Counted from the first letter of the stretch, positions 45,819 to 55,751 are shown. The stretch is DNA of 64,000 nucleotides from Amycolatopsis mongoliensis (GCF_030285665.1 NZ_CP127295.1:9176001-9240000), one strand, 5' to 3'. Notes: generated by a model from the sequence alone, not told the origin. Program-made: numbers and translations.

Positions 45819-46688
45819 ATGTGTCGTCTGTTCGGTTTGTCCGCCGCACCCCAGCGGGTGCACGCCACGTTCTGGCTGCTCGAAGCACCGGACAGCCTCG
45901 CCGCGCAAAGCCGGCGCGAACCCGACGGAACCGGCCTGGGGATCTTCGACAGCGACGGCAAGCCGCACGTGTCGAAACAGCCGCTGGCGGCATACGAAGA
46001 CAAGAAGTTCGCTTATGAAGCCAAACAGTACGAATCGGCGACATTCCTCGCGCATATCCGCTACGCCTCCACCGGCGGCCTCGAACCGGCCAACACCCAC
46101 CCCTTCGTCCAGCACGACCGCCTCTTCGCCCACAACGGCGTCATCGGCGACCTCCCCGCAGTGGAACAGCGGTTGGGCGACTACCGGCACCTCGTCGAGG
46201 GCGACACCGACTCCGAACGGTTCTTCGCCCTCGTCACCAAGGAGACCGACGCCCACCACGGCGACGTCGGCGCCGGGATCACCGCCGCCGCCCGCTGGGC
46301 CGCCGACAACCTGCCGATCTACGCCCTCAACGTCATCCTGACCACCCCGACCGAGCTGTGGGCACTGCGCTATCCCGACACCCACGACCTGTTCGTGCTG
46401 CAACGCTCCCCCGGCGGTCCACACGGCGACCGGCACCTGGAGCACGCCAGCGCCGCCGGCCGCATCCGCGCCCGCTCCGGCGAACTGGCCCGCCACCGCG
46501 CCGCCGTCGTCGCCAGCGAACGCATGGACGAAGACCCCGGCTGGCACAACCTCGAACCCGGCCAACTACTGCACGTCGGCCCGGACCAAGTCGTCACCCG
46601 CCGCACCATCCTCGAACACCCGCCGAAGCACCCCCTCACCCTCGACGACCTCGGCGCCCACGCCGCCGCCTCCCAGCAAGGCCGGTAA
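45819..46688 (+). CDS. Class II glutamine amidotransferase
   Basis: A 289-residue Ntn-type amidotransferase (GATase 4, YafJ/EgtC-like). The catalytic cysteine is residue 2 (MCRLFGLSA), to be exposed after methionine removal. HIRYAST and FAHNGVIGD near residue 100 are the other active-site strands. No synthase domain follows, so its ammonia acceptor is unknown. The start has a strong site (GGGGAAAGAG). The genes on either side are unrelated. Confidence 0.92.
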   Translation: MCRLFGLSAAPQRVHATFWLLEAPDSLAAQSRREPDGTGLGIFDSDGKPHVSKQPLAAYEDKKFAYEAKQYESATFLAHIRYASTGGLEPANTHPFVQHDRLFAHNGVIGDLPAVEQRLGDYRHLVEGDTDSERFFALVTKETDAHHGDVGAGITAAARWAADNLPIYALNVILTTPTELWALRYPDTHDLFVLQRSPGGPHGDRHLEHASAAGRIRARSGELARHRAAVVASERMDEDPGWHNLEPGQLLHVGPDQVVTRRTILEHPPKHPLTLDDLGAHAAASQQGR

Positions 46689-47430
46689 CCCACCCGGAGG
46701 ACCCCATGCCGCTCAGCCACCCCGCCCACCCCAGGACCAACGCCGCGACGACGTCGCGGCAGAAGCCGACGACCGCGGCGAACGCGAAGCCCGTCGAGGC
46801 CGGTCCCCCGCCAGGCGGGAGCGCAGGCCATCGCCGCGGCGACCAGTGTCCGGTCGCAGCCGAGACACCGATGAACGGCGACGAGGTGGACGTAGTCGAG
46901 CGTGGCGGCCCGGCACGGAACACCAGGTCGGTGATGGTCCACTTCGGGGCTGTCGGCACGGCGGCGTCAGGTCCGGCTGCGGCGGCCGATTCCGCCAGGC
47001 GCCGGGTGTGTTCGACGATCGCGCGCCGGGCGATTTCCGCGTTCAGTTCAGTCATGGGAGTGCAAAGAGGGTCCAAGCTCAGCACGGCTTTAGTGAGCGG
47101 CGCGACCGAGACGAAGCGGGCACCGTGCCGGTCGGTCGGCGTGCATCGATCAGCATGAGCGAGGGACACCCGAACGCTCAGCGTTGAGCACTCGGCCGGC
47201 CCTGACGCCATGGCTTGGTGCGCCTGCCGTACGCCATTGCTGTTGCTGCATACGCAGTGCCGGGCAGCGGCGCTGCCGCGGAGCGCATGAATCGACGCCG
47301 ATGCGAGATCCATGCCGGCCGCCGACGGCAAGGCCGGTGACGCACAAGCTGATCACCAATCGGGAAGTCCCGGCCTTCCCGGCGGCGCAGCCGACTGCAC
47401 CCGGTCGCCTGGAAACGCCGGCGTCATTCG
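46689..47430. other. Gap holding a gene fragment
   Basis: About 740 bp. Apart from the maleylpyruvate isomerase-like fragment at 46905, only unmatched open frames are seen. No promoter or RNA element was recognised. Confidence 0.4.
46905..47055 (-). pseudogene. N-terminal fragment of a mycothiol-dependent maleylpyruvate isomerase-family gene
   Basis: The minus strand begins with MTELNAEIARRAIVEHTRRL, then PTAPKWTITDLV, like the N-terminus of MDMPI-fold (DinB-like) proteins. After TDLV the expected metal-binding helix is not found and the sequence becomes unrelated. It is a truncated copy. Confidence 0.5.
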
Positions 47431-48417
47431 TCAGCGCAAGTCGAGTACGACCTTGCCGGTGATACCGTTCTCGACTGCTTCGTGCGCGGCCGCCACGTCC
47501 TCGAGGCCGAAGGAGTGGACCGGCAGAGGCGAGAGCAGGTTCCGCTCCAGCGCCGAGGTGATCTCCGTGGCCGCGTGCAGGAGTGCGTCCCGCGGTTCGG
47601 TGAGGAACAACGCGAACCTCAGCACGAGGTTCGGCCACATCAGCCGGAACACCGGCAGCGTCGGGTCCACCGGTTGCGCCGCGTAAGTCACGATCGTCGC
47701 CCCTGCAGCGGCGACGGCCAGGTCAAGCTCCAGGTTGTCGGTCAGCGCGACCTCGATGATCCGGTCGACGGGGCCGGTCGCGTCGAGAATCTGCCGCGCC
47801 GCGTCGGCGTCCCGGTAGTTCACGACGAGGTCCGCACCGGCGGCACGGGCGAGCGCCGCCTTCTCCGGTCCGCTGACAGTGGTCACGATCCGCGCGCCGG
47901 CGATCTTGCCGAGTTCGATCGCGTAGTGGCCGACGGCGCCCGCTCCGGCCGCGACGAGCACCGTGCGGCCCTTCGGCGAGCCGTCGGCGTGCAGGCACCA
48001 ATGCGCGGTCATCGCCGGGATGCCCAAACTGGCGCCCAGTTCGTCGGACGTCCCTTCCGGCAACCGGACCGCTTGTTCCGACGGCACCACGGTCCATTGG
48101 GCGGCGGTCCCCCACGGCGTGCCGGAACCGGCCATCCAGATCCACACGCGTTCACCGATCCGGCCGGTGTCGACACCCGCGCCGACCGCATCGATCACAC
48201 CCGTGCCGTCCTGGTGCGGGATGCGGCCATGGCGCTCCCCGACAGGCCCGAAGTCCTCAGGTGAGGAGTTCGTCCGCATCCACATGTCACCGGGGTTGAT
48301 CGCGGAAAGCGCGACGCGAACGCGCACCTGGCCGGGGCCGGGTTCCGGTCGCGCGACGTCGAGCACCTGCAGCACGGTCTTCGCGGGGCCGTTTGCGGTG
48401 AAGAAAGCTGCCTTCAT
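47431..48417 (-). CDS. Quinone oxidoreductase-type MDR dehydrogenase
   Basis: A zinc-free medium-chain reductase, 328 residues: MKAAFFTANGPAKTVLQVLD, then INPGDMWMR, DGTGVIDAVG, and the nucleotide loop VLVAAGAGAVGHYAIELGK near residue 151. It should use NADPH to reduce quinones or conjugated carbonyls. It lies 54 bp downstream of an enoyl-CoA hydratase-like gene on the same strand and divergent HxlR regulator, a typical set responding to electrophiles. Confidence 0.9.
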   Translation of the reverse strand: MKAAFFTANGPAKTVLQVLDVARPEPGPGQVRVRVALSAINPGDMWMRTNSSPEDFGPVGERHGRIPHQDGTGVIDAVGAGVDTGRIGERVWIWMAGSGTPWGTAAQWTVVPSEQAVRLPEGTSDELGASLGIPAMTAHWCLHADGSPKGRTVLVAAGAGAVGHYAIELGKIAGARIVTTVSGPEKAALARAAGADLVVNYRDADAARQILDATGPVDRIIEVALTDNLELDLAVAAAGATIVTYAAQPVDPTLPVFRLMWPNLVLRFALFLTEPRDALLHAATEITSALERNLLSPLPVHSFGLEDVAAAHEAVENGITGKVVLDLR

Positions 48418-48471
48418 CGTCGGTATTCTCCAAATGGTTCTGATGTGGGCGCCGGGCTTGCAGGCCTGGCG

Positions 48472-49308
48472 CTAGAGAGTGGCTGCGACGTCGCGCATGA
48501 CCGACTCCAGGTCGCGCTCACCCTCCGGTGTCTGCACGCCGTGCTCCAAGGCCAGCGTCATGAGCTGCGCGGGCAGGCTTCCGCTCACCAATTCGGCCCA
48601 TGCGGCGTGCTCCGCCTTCAAACCGTCAGCCAGATCCGCCGGCGGGACCAGCCTCTTCGCTGCGGCGATGAGCTCCGGTGAAAGCGCGGCGATCTTCTTC
48701 GCCACCTGGTCGACGACCGCGTCGAGTTCAGCCGCAGGCACCGCGCGGTTGATCCAGCCGTAGGCGGCGGCCGTGTCGGCGTCCACCAGGTCCGCCGTGA
48801 GCAGCAGTTCGAGAGCCCGGTTGCGCCCGACCCGTTCGCGCAGGTACTGCGTTCCCCCGCCACCTGGAACGATGCCCATCAGCACCTCGGTCTGGCCGAG
48901 ACCTGCGGTCTCCCTCGCGGCGAAGGTCAGATCGGCCGCCGCGACGAACTCGGCGCCGCCGGCACGAGCCTTGCCGGCGAGCTTGACGATCGTGACCTGC
49001 GGTTGGTGACGGAGCAGTTCACCGACCCCCTGGAACAGGTTGGCATCCGGGTTCCGGTCGGCGATCTCGTGTAGTTCTTCCATCTGGTCGAGGATGTGGA
49101 TATCGACGTGAGCGAGGAAAAACTCCGAGTTGGCGCTGGAGAAGACGATGACGCGGACCGAGCGGTCGTCACGCAACGTGTCGAGCACCTCGTGCAGTTC
49201 GCGGATCAAGGTCCCGCCGAGGACGTTCACGGGCGGGTTGTCCAGGGTGATCCATGCCACCCCTGCGTCGATGGTGACACCGAGTGTCGTGTACGTGTCC
49301 AGGTTCAC
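48472..49308 (-). CDS. Enoyl-CoA hydratase/isomerase-family protein
   Basis: Crotonase-fold protein, 278 residues: GVAWITLDNPPVNVLGGTLI at the N-terminus, then KARAGGAEFVAAADLTFAA near residue 115 in the oxyanion-hole region, and GIVPGGGGTQYLRERVGR with the active-site loop. The usual A-S-D-I stretch reads SANSEFFLAHVDIHIL. Acyl-CoA substrate unknown. It heads the two-gene operon opposite HxlR. Confidence 0.88.
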   Translation of the reverse strand: MNLDTYTTLGVTIDAGVAWITLDNPPVNVLGGTLIRELHEVLDTLRDDRSVRVIVFSSANSEFFLAHVDIHILDQMEELHEIADRNPDANLFQGVGELLRHQPQVTIVKLAGKARAGGAEFVAAADLTFAARETAGLGQTEVLMGIVPGGGGTQYLRERVGRNRALELLLTADLVDADTAAAYGWINRAVPAAELDAVVDQVAKKIAALSPELIAAAKRLVPPADLADGLKAEHAAWAELVSGSLPAQLMTLALEHGVQTPEGERDLESVMRDVAATL

Positions 49309-49414
49309 GGTTCCCCTAGGTTGTCGTCGAGCCGGTAAGTTTGCGATGTATACCTACCCTGGTCCACACGTCACGAATGATCAATAACGCACTTTCCGAG
49401 CACTAAGGATCCCC

Positions 49415-49804
49415 ATGGACACCACCTCGCCCGCCCCGGCCGCCGAGGCTCCGCGGTTCAGCGCCGACTGCCCGAGTCGCCCGATCCTCGATCAAGTCGC
49501 TGACAAGTGGTCGATGATGGCGATGCAGGTTTTGGAAGAGCCGACCCGGTTCAACGAGATCAAGCGGCAACTGGACGGCGTGACGCAGCGGGTACTGACC
49601 CAGACGCTGCGTCGGCTGGAACGCAACGGCCTGATCCGGCGCCGGGTGCTCGAGACCTCGCCGATCGGCGTCGAGTATTCCCTCACGCCCCTGGGCGAGT
49701 CTTTCCGCGGACCGTTCATCTGCCTGCACAGGTGGACGATCGAGCACAGCGGCGAGGTCATCGCCGCGCAACACGAGTACGACGAGCGGTCCTCAGCCTG
49801 CTGA
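49415..49804 (+). CDS. HxlR-family transcriptional regulator
   Basis: A 129-residue winged helix regulator: CPSRPILDQVADKWSMMAMQ with the conserved N-terminal cysteine, then RFNEIKRQLDGVTQRVLTQT, LRRLERNGLIRRRV and VEYSLTPLGES. Cysteine 19 is the usual redox or ligand sensor residue in this family. It is divergent from the hydratase-reductase operon (106-bp gap) and probably controls it. Confidence 0.92.
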   Translation: MDTTSPAPAAEAPRFSADCPSRPILDQVADKWSMMAMQVLEEPTRFNEIKRQLDGVTQRVLTQTLRRLERNGLIRRRVLETSPIGVEYSLTPLGESFRGPFICLHRWTIEHSGEVIAAQHEYDERSSAC

Positions 49805-50329
49805 CCCGGGAGACCGGTGCCCCGGCTCGGAGCCCGTCGAGGCGGAACGCAACCACGCGCGGCGCGGCTGTGGCCGTTTCACGCACGATCAGCGCGGTGA
49901 CAGCGATCGGAGATGCCGGGCTGTTGCAGCGTCTCGTACGCAGCGCCTGCGTCGACACGAGCGACCGAAGAATCGGCGATCACCAGATCCTCGCGCCTGC
50001 TTCCGCGCGCGAACGCGCTTTCCCCGGAGACTCGGCGAGGCGCCGCGGCGTCCTCATCGCCCGGCCCGACAGCGTTCACCGGACACCGCGTGGCATGAAT
50101 TCGAGGGCGAGAACTTCAGCCCGAGCCCGGCACGGCCGTCCTGCACTGGCGCGGCAACCGCGCGGTGCCGCGCCTGCGGTTGCCAGCCCGATGAGCTTGT
50201 TGTAGCACCCCTGCCCCAGTACCCCGATCGAAGGAGGCATTCCCGGCACGGTGTGCAAGTAGCCGCCGATGAGCGCCTGGACAGTACGCCGGGCCAGCAG
50301 CCGGTAAGGCTCCCCATCGGCGACGAGTT
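49805..50329. other. Gap, no gene recognised
   Basis: A minus-strand stretch at 50170-50258 (GVLGQGCYNKLIGLATAG) looks coding-like but is not recognised. The remainder holds no motif or structure that I can support. Confidence 0.4.
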
Positions 50330-50808
50330 CCGCCGGCGCGACATCGGCTTCCCGGTCACCTTGTATGAGGCGGCCCGCTCGCTGCCGGCTACCTGGCGGC
50401 GGCGACCGGGACCCGGCCGGCGGAGTTCGCGAGCCGGATCGCCAGTCCCGACGTCCGGGGCATCTTCGAGCACTCCATCGTGGACGGTGCGCCCGGTGCG
50501 ATCACCGCTGAAGCCTGTGAACGAGCACTGCGGCTGCGCGAGGAGCGGCTCGTCGCCCATCACCGGCGGATGTTCGCCACGTCGGGGGCGACCGCGTTGG
50601 TTTTCCCCACCACGCCGCTGCCGGCCGGCTCGACCGCGACACCGCCGAAGTGGTGCTGGACGGCCGGCGGCTGCCCACGTTCGAAACCTACATCCGCAAC
50701 ACCGGCCCGGGCAGCATCGCCGGCCTGCCCGGCGTGACCGTGCCCGCCAGCACCTCGTCTTTGCCGGTGGGCATCGAGCGGCTCCTGTCCGAAGCGCTTC
50801 CGGGGTAG
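50330..50808 (+). pseudogene. C-terminal remnant of an amidase gene, two frameshifts
   Basis: Three plus-strand frames read in order give the end of an amidase-signature enzyme: IGFPVTLYEAARSLPA, then TGTRPAEFASRIASPDVRGI and HSIVDGAPGAITAEACERAL with LVFPTTPLPA, then VVLDGRRLPTFETYIRNTGP and GLPGVTVPASTSSLPVGIE. Each change needs one base to be restored (near 50390 and 50628). The N-terminal half with the Ser-Ser-Lys triad is absent. In mandelate operons an amidase hydrolyses mandelamide, which fits the genes following. Ends 9 bp before the IclR start. Confidence 0.7.
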
Positions 50809-50817
50809 AGTGCGCGG

Positions 50818-51573
50818 ATGGCGCATCCGCCCGCCGAGGGTGTTCCACCGCTGCCGGCCCAGGACCCGCCGCGACCGTCCGTGCAAACCCTGGACCGGGG
50901 CTTGCGGCTGCTCGAACTGATCGCGCTGTCCCACGTCCCGCTCCCGTTGGCCGAGCTGGCCGAGCAAATGCGGCTGCATCGCTCGATCGTCTACCGCCTG
51001 CTGCGGACCCTGCAGGACCACCGGCTCGTCACGCACACACCGCAGGGGTACACGCTCGGTACGCGGGCGCAGTCCCTCGGCCGCCGCACGCTGCCGGTGC
51101 TGCAGCGGATCGCCAAGCCCGAGATCGCCAAGCTCGCCGCGCGGGTCGGCCTCACCGCCTTCTTCGTCGTCCGCGACGGCGACGAAGCGGTCACCCTGGT
51201 CTCCGTCGAGGTGGAAAGCACCCGCTCGCGCGCCGTCTACACACCCGGCGACCGGCATCCGCTCACCCGCGGCGCGCCCGGCATCGCGATGCTCGCCGCC
51301 GAACCGCCTCGGGAAGGCGAGCGGCCCGAAGTCGCGAATGCCCGCGAAGCCGGCTTCGCCAGCACCGCGAACGAGGTCATCCCCGGGCTGGCCACCATCT
51401 CCGCCCCTGTGACGTCCGGACCGGACACCGCGGTGGCGGCGGTCGCGATCGCATTCACCGTCGAACGTCCGGGCCGCGCCGCGGTCGACGCTGTCCTGGA
51501 CACCGCGCGTGTCATCACCGGCCGCGTGCGCGCCGCGCTGTCCACGGGCGCGATCGTGCCCGGCGTGAACTGA
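50818..51573 (+). CDS. IclR-family transcriptional regulator
   Basis: A 251-residue regulator. The N-terminal winged helix is SVQTLDRGLRLLELIALSHV and LAEQMRLHRSIVYRLLRTLQ (residues 22-68). The C-terminal effector domain has GLTAFFVVRDGDEAVTLVSV, HPLTRGAPGIAMLAAEPP and GLATISAPV. Its placement at the head of the mandelate genes points to control by an aromatic hydroxy or keto acid. The gap of 96 bp to mdlC likely contains the promoter. Confidence 0.93.
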   Translation: MAHPPAEGVPPLPAQDPPRPSVQTLDRGLRLLELIALSHVPLPLAELAEQMRLHRSIVYRLLRTLQDHRLVTHTPQGYTLGTRAQSLGRRTLPVLQRIAKPEIAKLAARVGLTAFFVVRDGDEAVTLVSVEVESTRSRAVYTPGDRHPLTRGAPGIAMLAAEPPREGERPEVANAREAGFASTANEVIPGLATISAPVTSGPDTAVAAVAIAFTVERPGRAAVDAVLDTARVITGRVRAALSTGAIVPGVN

Positions 51574-51669
51574 GCCGTTTCGCATTGCGAACCAGGGCGT
51601 TGTCACCGTGCCCGGCCACGTCTTAGCGTCTGCGCTCCCCCGCTGACCGCTTGGGAAGGGATCGCGGCT

Positions 51670-53301
51670 GTGCCAACGGTGAAGGACGTCAGCTTCGAGG
51701 TGCTGCGCCGGTTCGGGCTCACCACCTTGTTCGCCAATCCCGGTTCCACCGAGGTGTCCCTGCTCGCCGGCCTGCCATCCGATCTGGACTTCGTGCTCGG
51801 CCTGCACGAGGCGTCCGTGATCGGCATCGCGACGGGGTACGCGCTGCGCACCGGCCGGCCCGCGCTGGCCTTGCTGCACACCACCGCCGGGCTCGGCAAC
51901 GCCGTCGGCGCGCTGGCCACGGCCCGCGTGAACCGCGCGTCGCTGGTGGTCGTCGTCGGGCAGCAGGACCGCAGGCACCTGGCCGCGGAACCGTTCCTCG
52001 CCGGGCGACTGCACGGCCTCGCCGGGGAGTACCCGGTCTGGCAGCACCAGCCGGAGCGGCCCCAGGACGTGCCGGCCGCACTCGCCCGGGCGTGGCACGA
52101 AGCACGCGACGCCCGCGGCCCCGCGATCGTTGTCGTCCCCATGGCCGACTGGGACGCCGAGGCCGACCTCGACGCGCCCTTCACCGCGCCCGCGACCCTC
52201 CATCGTGGACGTGGTGTCGACGACGCGGCCCTGGCCGAAGTCGCGGCCTTGCTCGAAGGCTCGACCGCACCGGTCGTCGTCGCAGGCGCGGGCAACGACT
52301 CCCCGGCCGGCTGGGCCGCGCTGACCGGGCTGGCCGAGCGGCTGGACTGCCCGGTGTGGCAGGAAGCTTTCGGTGCCCGCGCCGGCTTCCCCCAGGACCA
52401 CCGGCTGTTCGCCGGGCACCTGCCTGCCGCACGGTCGGGACTGCGGAAGGCTCTGGCCGCCCACGACGTGGTGCTCACGGTCGGGGCGCCGGCGTTCCGG
52501 CAGTACCCCTACGAATCCGGCGCCTTCGTCGAGTCGGGCACCCGGCTCGCGGTCATCACCGACGACCCGGCGGAAGCGCACCGCAGCCCCGCCGACGTGG
52601 CCGTCGTCGCCGACCCGGCCGAGGCCGTCGCTCTGCTGACGCGGCGGTTGCCCGCAGCCTCCGGACCCGCGCGCGAGGCTCTCCGACGCCCCCGCCCGTC
52701 CAGGCCTGGCCCCGGGGATCCGCTGCGCGCGGTGCACGTGCTCGACGCGCTGGCGGAGCGGCTGCCGCACGACGCCGTCCTCCTCGAGGAGACCCCGTCC
52801 AGCCGACCGGACCTGCACGCGCTCGTCCCCGCCCGCGCGCCACTCGGCTTCCTCAGCGCGGCCATGGGCGGGCTCGGGTTCGCCCTCCCCGCCGCGATCG
52901 GCGTGCGGCTGGCCGGACCCGACCGCCCGGTGGTCGCGGTCCTCGGCGACGGCGCTTCGCTGTATTCGATCCAGGCGCTGTGGAGCGCCTGGCACTACCG
53001 TGTTGGCGCGCTGTTCGTCGTGCTGGCCAACGGCCGCTACGCGATCATGGACCGGTTGTCGGAACAGGCCGGCGCGGCCGTACCCGCGTGGCCCCCGTTC
53101 ACCGAAGTGAGCGTCACGACGCTGGCCCGCGGCTTCGGGTGCCCCGCCGAGCGCGTCGAGGACCATCCGAACCTCCTGGCGACGCTGGACACCGTGCTCC
53201 CGACGCTGGCCGGCCGCCGGGAACCCCTGCTCCTCGAAGTGGCCGTCGAGCCCGGCGACCACTACCGCGCACGAACGCACCACGGGAAGGGATACCGGTG
53301 A
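51670..53301 (+). CDS. mdlC: Benzoylformate decarboxylase
   Basis: Thiamine-diphosphate enzyme that converts benzoylformate to benzaldehyde and CO2. It is 543 residues, normal length. Aligned by memory with Pseudomonas putida MdlC, it keeps the serine in FANPGSTEVSLL, the glutamate in GLHEAS, and the histidine in LLHTTAGLGN; the cofactor motif is VLGDGASLYSIQALWSAW. The second catalytic histidine (His281, in FRYHQY) is replaced: here the segment is GAPAFRQYPYESG. A related 2-keto acid decarboxylase remains possible. The start is GTG; it overlaps the next gene by GTGA. Confidence 0.88.
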   Translation: MPTVKDVSFEVLRRFGLTTLFANPGSTEVSLLAGLPSDLDFVLGLHEASVIGIATGYALRTGRPALALLHTTAGLGNAVGALATARVNRASLVVVVGQQDRRHLAAEPFLAGRLHGLAGEYPVWQHQPERPQDVPAALARAWHEARDARGPAIVVVPMADWDAEADLDAPFTAPATLHRGRGVDDAALAEVAALLEGSTAPVVVAGAGNDSPAGWAALTGLAERLDCPVWQEAFGARAGFPQDHRLFAGHLPAARSGLRKALAAHDVVLTVGAPAFRQYPYESGAFVESGTRLAVITDDPAEAHRSPADVAVVADPAEAVALLTRRLPAASGPAREALRRPRPSRPGPGDPLRAVHVLDALAERLPHDAVLLEETPSSRPDLHALVPARAPLGFLSAAMGGLGFALPAAIGVRLAGPDRPVVAVLGDGASLYSIQALWSAWHYRVGALFVVLANGRYAIMDRLSEQAGAAVPAWPPFTEVSVTTLARGFGCPAERVEDHPNLLATLDTVLPTLAGRREPLLLEVAVEPGDHYRARTHHGKGYR

Positions 53302-54215
53302 AGGTAGTCATCATCGGAGGCGCCGGCGGGATCGGCTCGTCGGCCGCCTTCAACCTGCTCTCCGCCGCGGGCACCTACGAGGTGGTACTGGTCGACACCA
53401 GACCCCACATGATCACCAGCCACACCATGGACCTGGAGAACGCAGCCGCGCTGGGACGGAACGCGACGACGGTCCGCGGCGGCACGGCCGAGGACGCCAT
53501 CGACGCCGACGTCGTCGTGCTCAGCGCCGCGGTTCCCTTGCGACTCAACAGTTCTCGACTGGTCTTCCTCGCCGACAACGCGCGCATCGTCGACGAGGTG
53601 CTGGCGCCGCTGGCCGGCTCGGGGTTCGCCGGCGTGGTGCTGATGCTGACCAACCCGGTCGATCCGCTGATCACGCACGTGCACCGGCAGGGCTGGCTGC
53701 CCCGGCATCGGCTCGTCGGCTACACCCTCAACGACAGCCTGCGGCTGCGCACCGGGATCGGCCAGGCGCTGGACCGGCATCCCCGCGACGTCGGTGCGTG
53801 GATGCTCGGCGAGCACGGTGTCGGTCAGGTGCCGCTGTACAGCCGCGTCACAGTGGGCGGGCAGCCGGTCACCCTGACCGCCGGTCAGCGCACCGCGGCC
53901 CAGACCTACGCCGACACGTGGTACCAGCGCCACGTCGCCCTCGACTCGGGACGCACGTCGACCTGGACCACCGGGCTCGGCACCGCCCGCATGGTCGAGG
54001 CGATGGCCACCGAATCCGGCACCCTGCTACCGGCTTCGGTCGTCCTCGACGGCGAGTACGGGATCGCCGGGGTGAGCCTCTCCGTGCCGGTCGTGCTCGG
54101 CCGCAAAGGCGTCGCCCGGATCGAGGAATGGGACCTCACAGCCGACGAGCGCGTCGGCATGAACTCCGCCGCGGCGCGCGTCGAGCAGACCGTCGCCGAA
54201 CTCCACCAAGCCTGA
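53298..54215 (+). CDS. Lactate/malate dehydrogenase-family enzyme
   Basis: NAD-dependent 2-hydroxyacid dehydrogenase fold, 305 residues: VVIIGGAGGIGSSAAFNLLS, DxR-type aspartate in VVLVDTR, TNPVDPL, NDSLRLRTGIG and the catalytic histidine in GEHGVGQVP near residue 175. An arginine in the mobile loop (LRLNSSR) is kept. In this operon it most likely oxidises mandelate to benzoylformate, replacing the FMN-dependent MdlB of P. putida (inference). Overlaps mdlC by GTGA; start GTG. Confidence 0.85.
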   Translation: MKVVIIGGAGGIGSSAAFNLLSAAGTYEVVLVDTRPHMITSHTMDLENAAALGRNATTVRGGTAEDAIDADVVVLSAAVPLRLNSSRLVFLADNARIVDEVLAPLAGSGFAGVVLMLTNPVDPLITHVHRQGWLPRHRLVGYTLNDSLRLRTGIGQALDRHPRDVGAWMLGEHGVGQVPLYSRVTVGGQPVTLTAGQRTAAQTYADTWYQRHVALDSGRTSTWTTGLGTARMVEAMATESGTLLPASVVLDGEYGIAGVSLSVPVVLGRKGVARIEEWDLTADERVGMNSAAARVEQTVAELHQA

Positions 54216-54236
54216 CCTCGAAGGGACTCAACGACG

Positions 54237-55705
54237 ATGTCCACAGCAGACTCCCTGCTCGATCCGGCCGGCTGGGCCGGAAGCTTCTTCAGCGACGGCT
54301 GGCGAGTGTCCACCCGCGACGCTCCCGTCACCGAGCCGGCCACCGGCGCCGAGCTGGCCCGGATCGGCCTCACCGACGCCACGGACGTCGCCCGCGCCGC
54401 GGCCTCGGCGGCGGAAGCCCAGCGCGCCTGGGCCGCCGCGGGATACCACGAGCGGGCCGCCGTCCTGCGCCGCGCCGGAGAGCTCTTCCAGCGGCACGCC
54501 GACGCGGTACAGCACTGGCTGATCCGCGAAGCCGGGTCGATCCCGCCCAAGGCCGCGGTGGAGACGGACACCGCGGCGCAGGAATGCTTCGAGGCCGCCG
54601 CGCTGGCCTCGACACCGGTGGGCGAGGTGCTGCCCACCGCCTTCGACCGGCTGTCGTTCACCCGCCGCGTCCCCGCGGGCGTGGTCGGGGTGATCGCGCC
54701 CTTCAACTTCCCGCTGATCCTGTCCATCCGCTCGGTCGCACCCGCGCTCGCCCTCGGCAACGCGGTGATCCTCAAGCCCGACCCCAGGACCGCCGTGTCC
54801 GGCGGCGTCGCCCTCGCCCGGATCTTCGAGGAGGCGGGCCTACCCGCCGGTCTGTTCCACGTCCTTCCCGGGGGCGCCGAGACAGGGGAGGCGCTGGTCG
54901 TCGATCCGTGCGTGCGGGTCATCTCGTTCACTGGCTCGACCGCGGCGGGCCGCCGCGTCGGCGAACTGGCCGCCCGGCACCTCAAGCGCGCCCACCTGGA
55001 GCTCGGGGGAAACTCCGCGCCATCGTGCTGGAGGACGCCGATCTCGACGCCGCCGTGGGGCTGGGCGCCTGGGGTTCCTACCTGCACTCCGGGCAGATCT
55101 GCATGACCACCGGTCGGCACCTGGTCCACGAGAGCCTGCTCGAGGCCTATGTGGACAAGCTGGCCGCGAAGGCCGAGGCGCTCCCCGTCGGAAATCCGGC
55201 CGGCGAGCAGGTGGCACTCGGCCCGATCATCGACGCCGGCCAGCGGGACAAGATCCACCGGCTGGTCGAATCCACTGTGGCGGCCGGGGCCGAGCTGGCC
55301 GCCGGCGGTACCTACCGCGACTTGTTCTACCGGCCCACCGTGCTCGCACGAGTGAGCCCGGACATGCCCGCCTACCGCGAGGAGGTGTTCGGCCCGGTCG
55401 CTCCGGTGCTCTCCTTCGTCGACGCCGACGAGGCGGTCCAGCTCGCCGCGGACAGCGAGTACGGCCTGAGCCTCGGCATCGCCACCGCCGACGCGGCCGC
55501 CGGCCTCGCGCTCGCCGGGCGCATCCCCACCGGCATCGTGCATATCAACGACCAGACGGTCGGCGACGAGGCGGTGGCCCCGTTCGGGGGAACCGGCGCC
55601 TCCGGCACCGGGAGCCGGTTCGGCGGGGCCGCCGCGAACATCGAGGCGTTCACCGAGACGCGCTGGATCACCATGCGCGGCCGCCCGGCCGCGTACCCCT
55701 TCTGA
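54237..55705 (+). pseudogene. Aldehyde dehydrogenase gene with one frameshift
   Basis: NAD(P)-dependent aldehyde dehydrogenase, probably for benzaldehyde. The first frame runs to LEHLELGGNS-type sequence (AHLELGGNSA, catalytic glutamate) then loses similarity; the second frame continues with AIVLEDADLDAAVGLGAWGS and the catalytic cysteine in HSGQICMTTGRHL, to a normal end (ITMRGRPAAYPF). Together they give about 490 residues, full length. The shift is a one-base loss at about 55016-55024, right after the catalytic glutamate. It may be a true mutation or a sequencing error. Confidence 0.85.
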
Positions 55706-55751
55706 CCACACATACCTGGAGTGGCGGAAGTTCCGCGCCGAGGAGGATCCC

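Noticed and set aside
50560..53283. Minus-strand frame of 907 codons across IclR and mdlC
   Set aside because: Antisense to two well-supported genes; no motif found.
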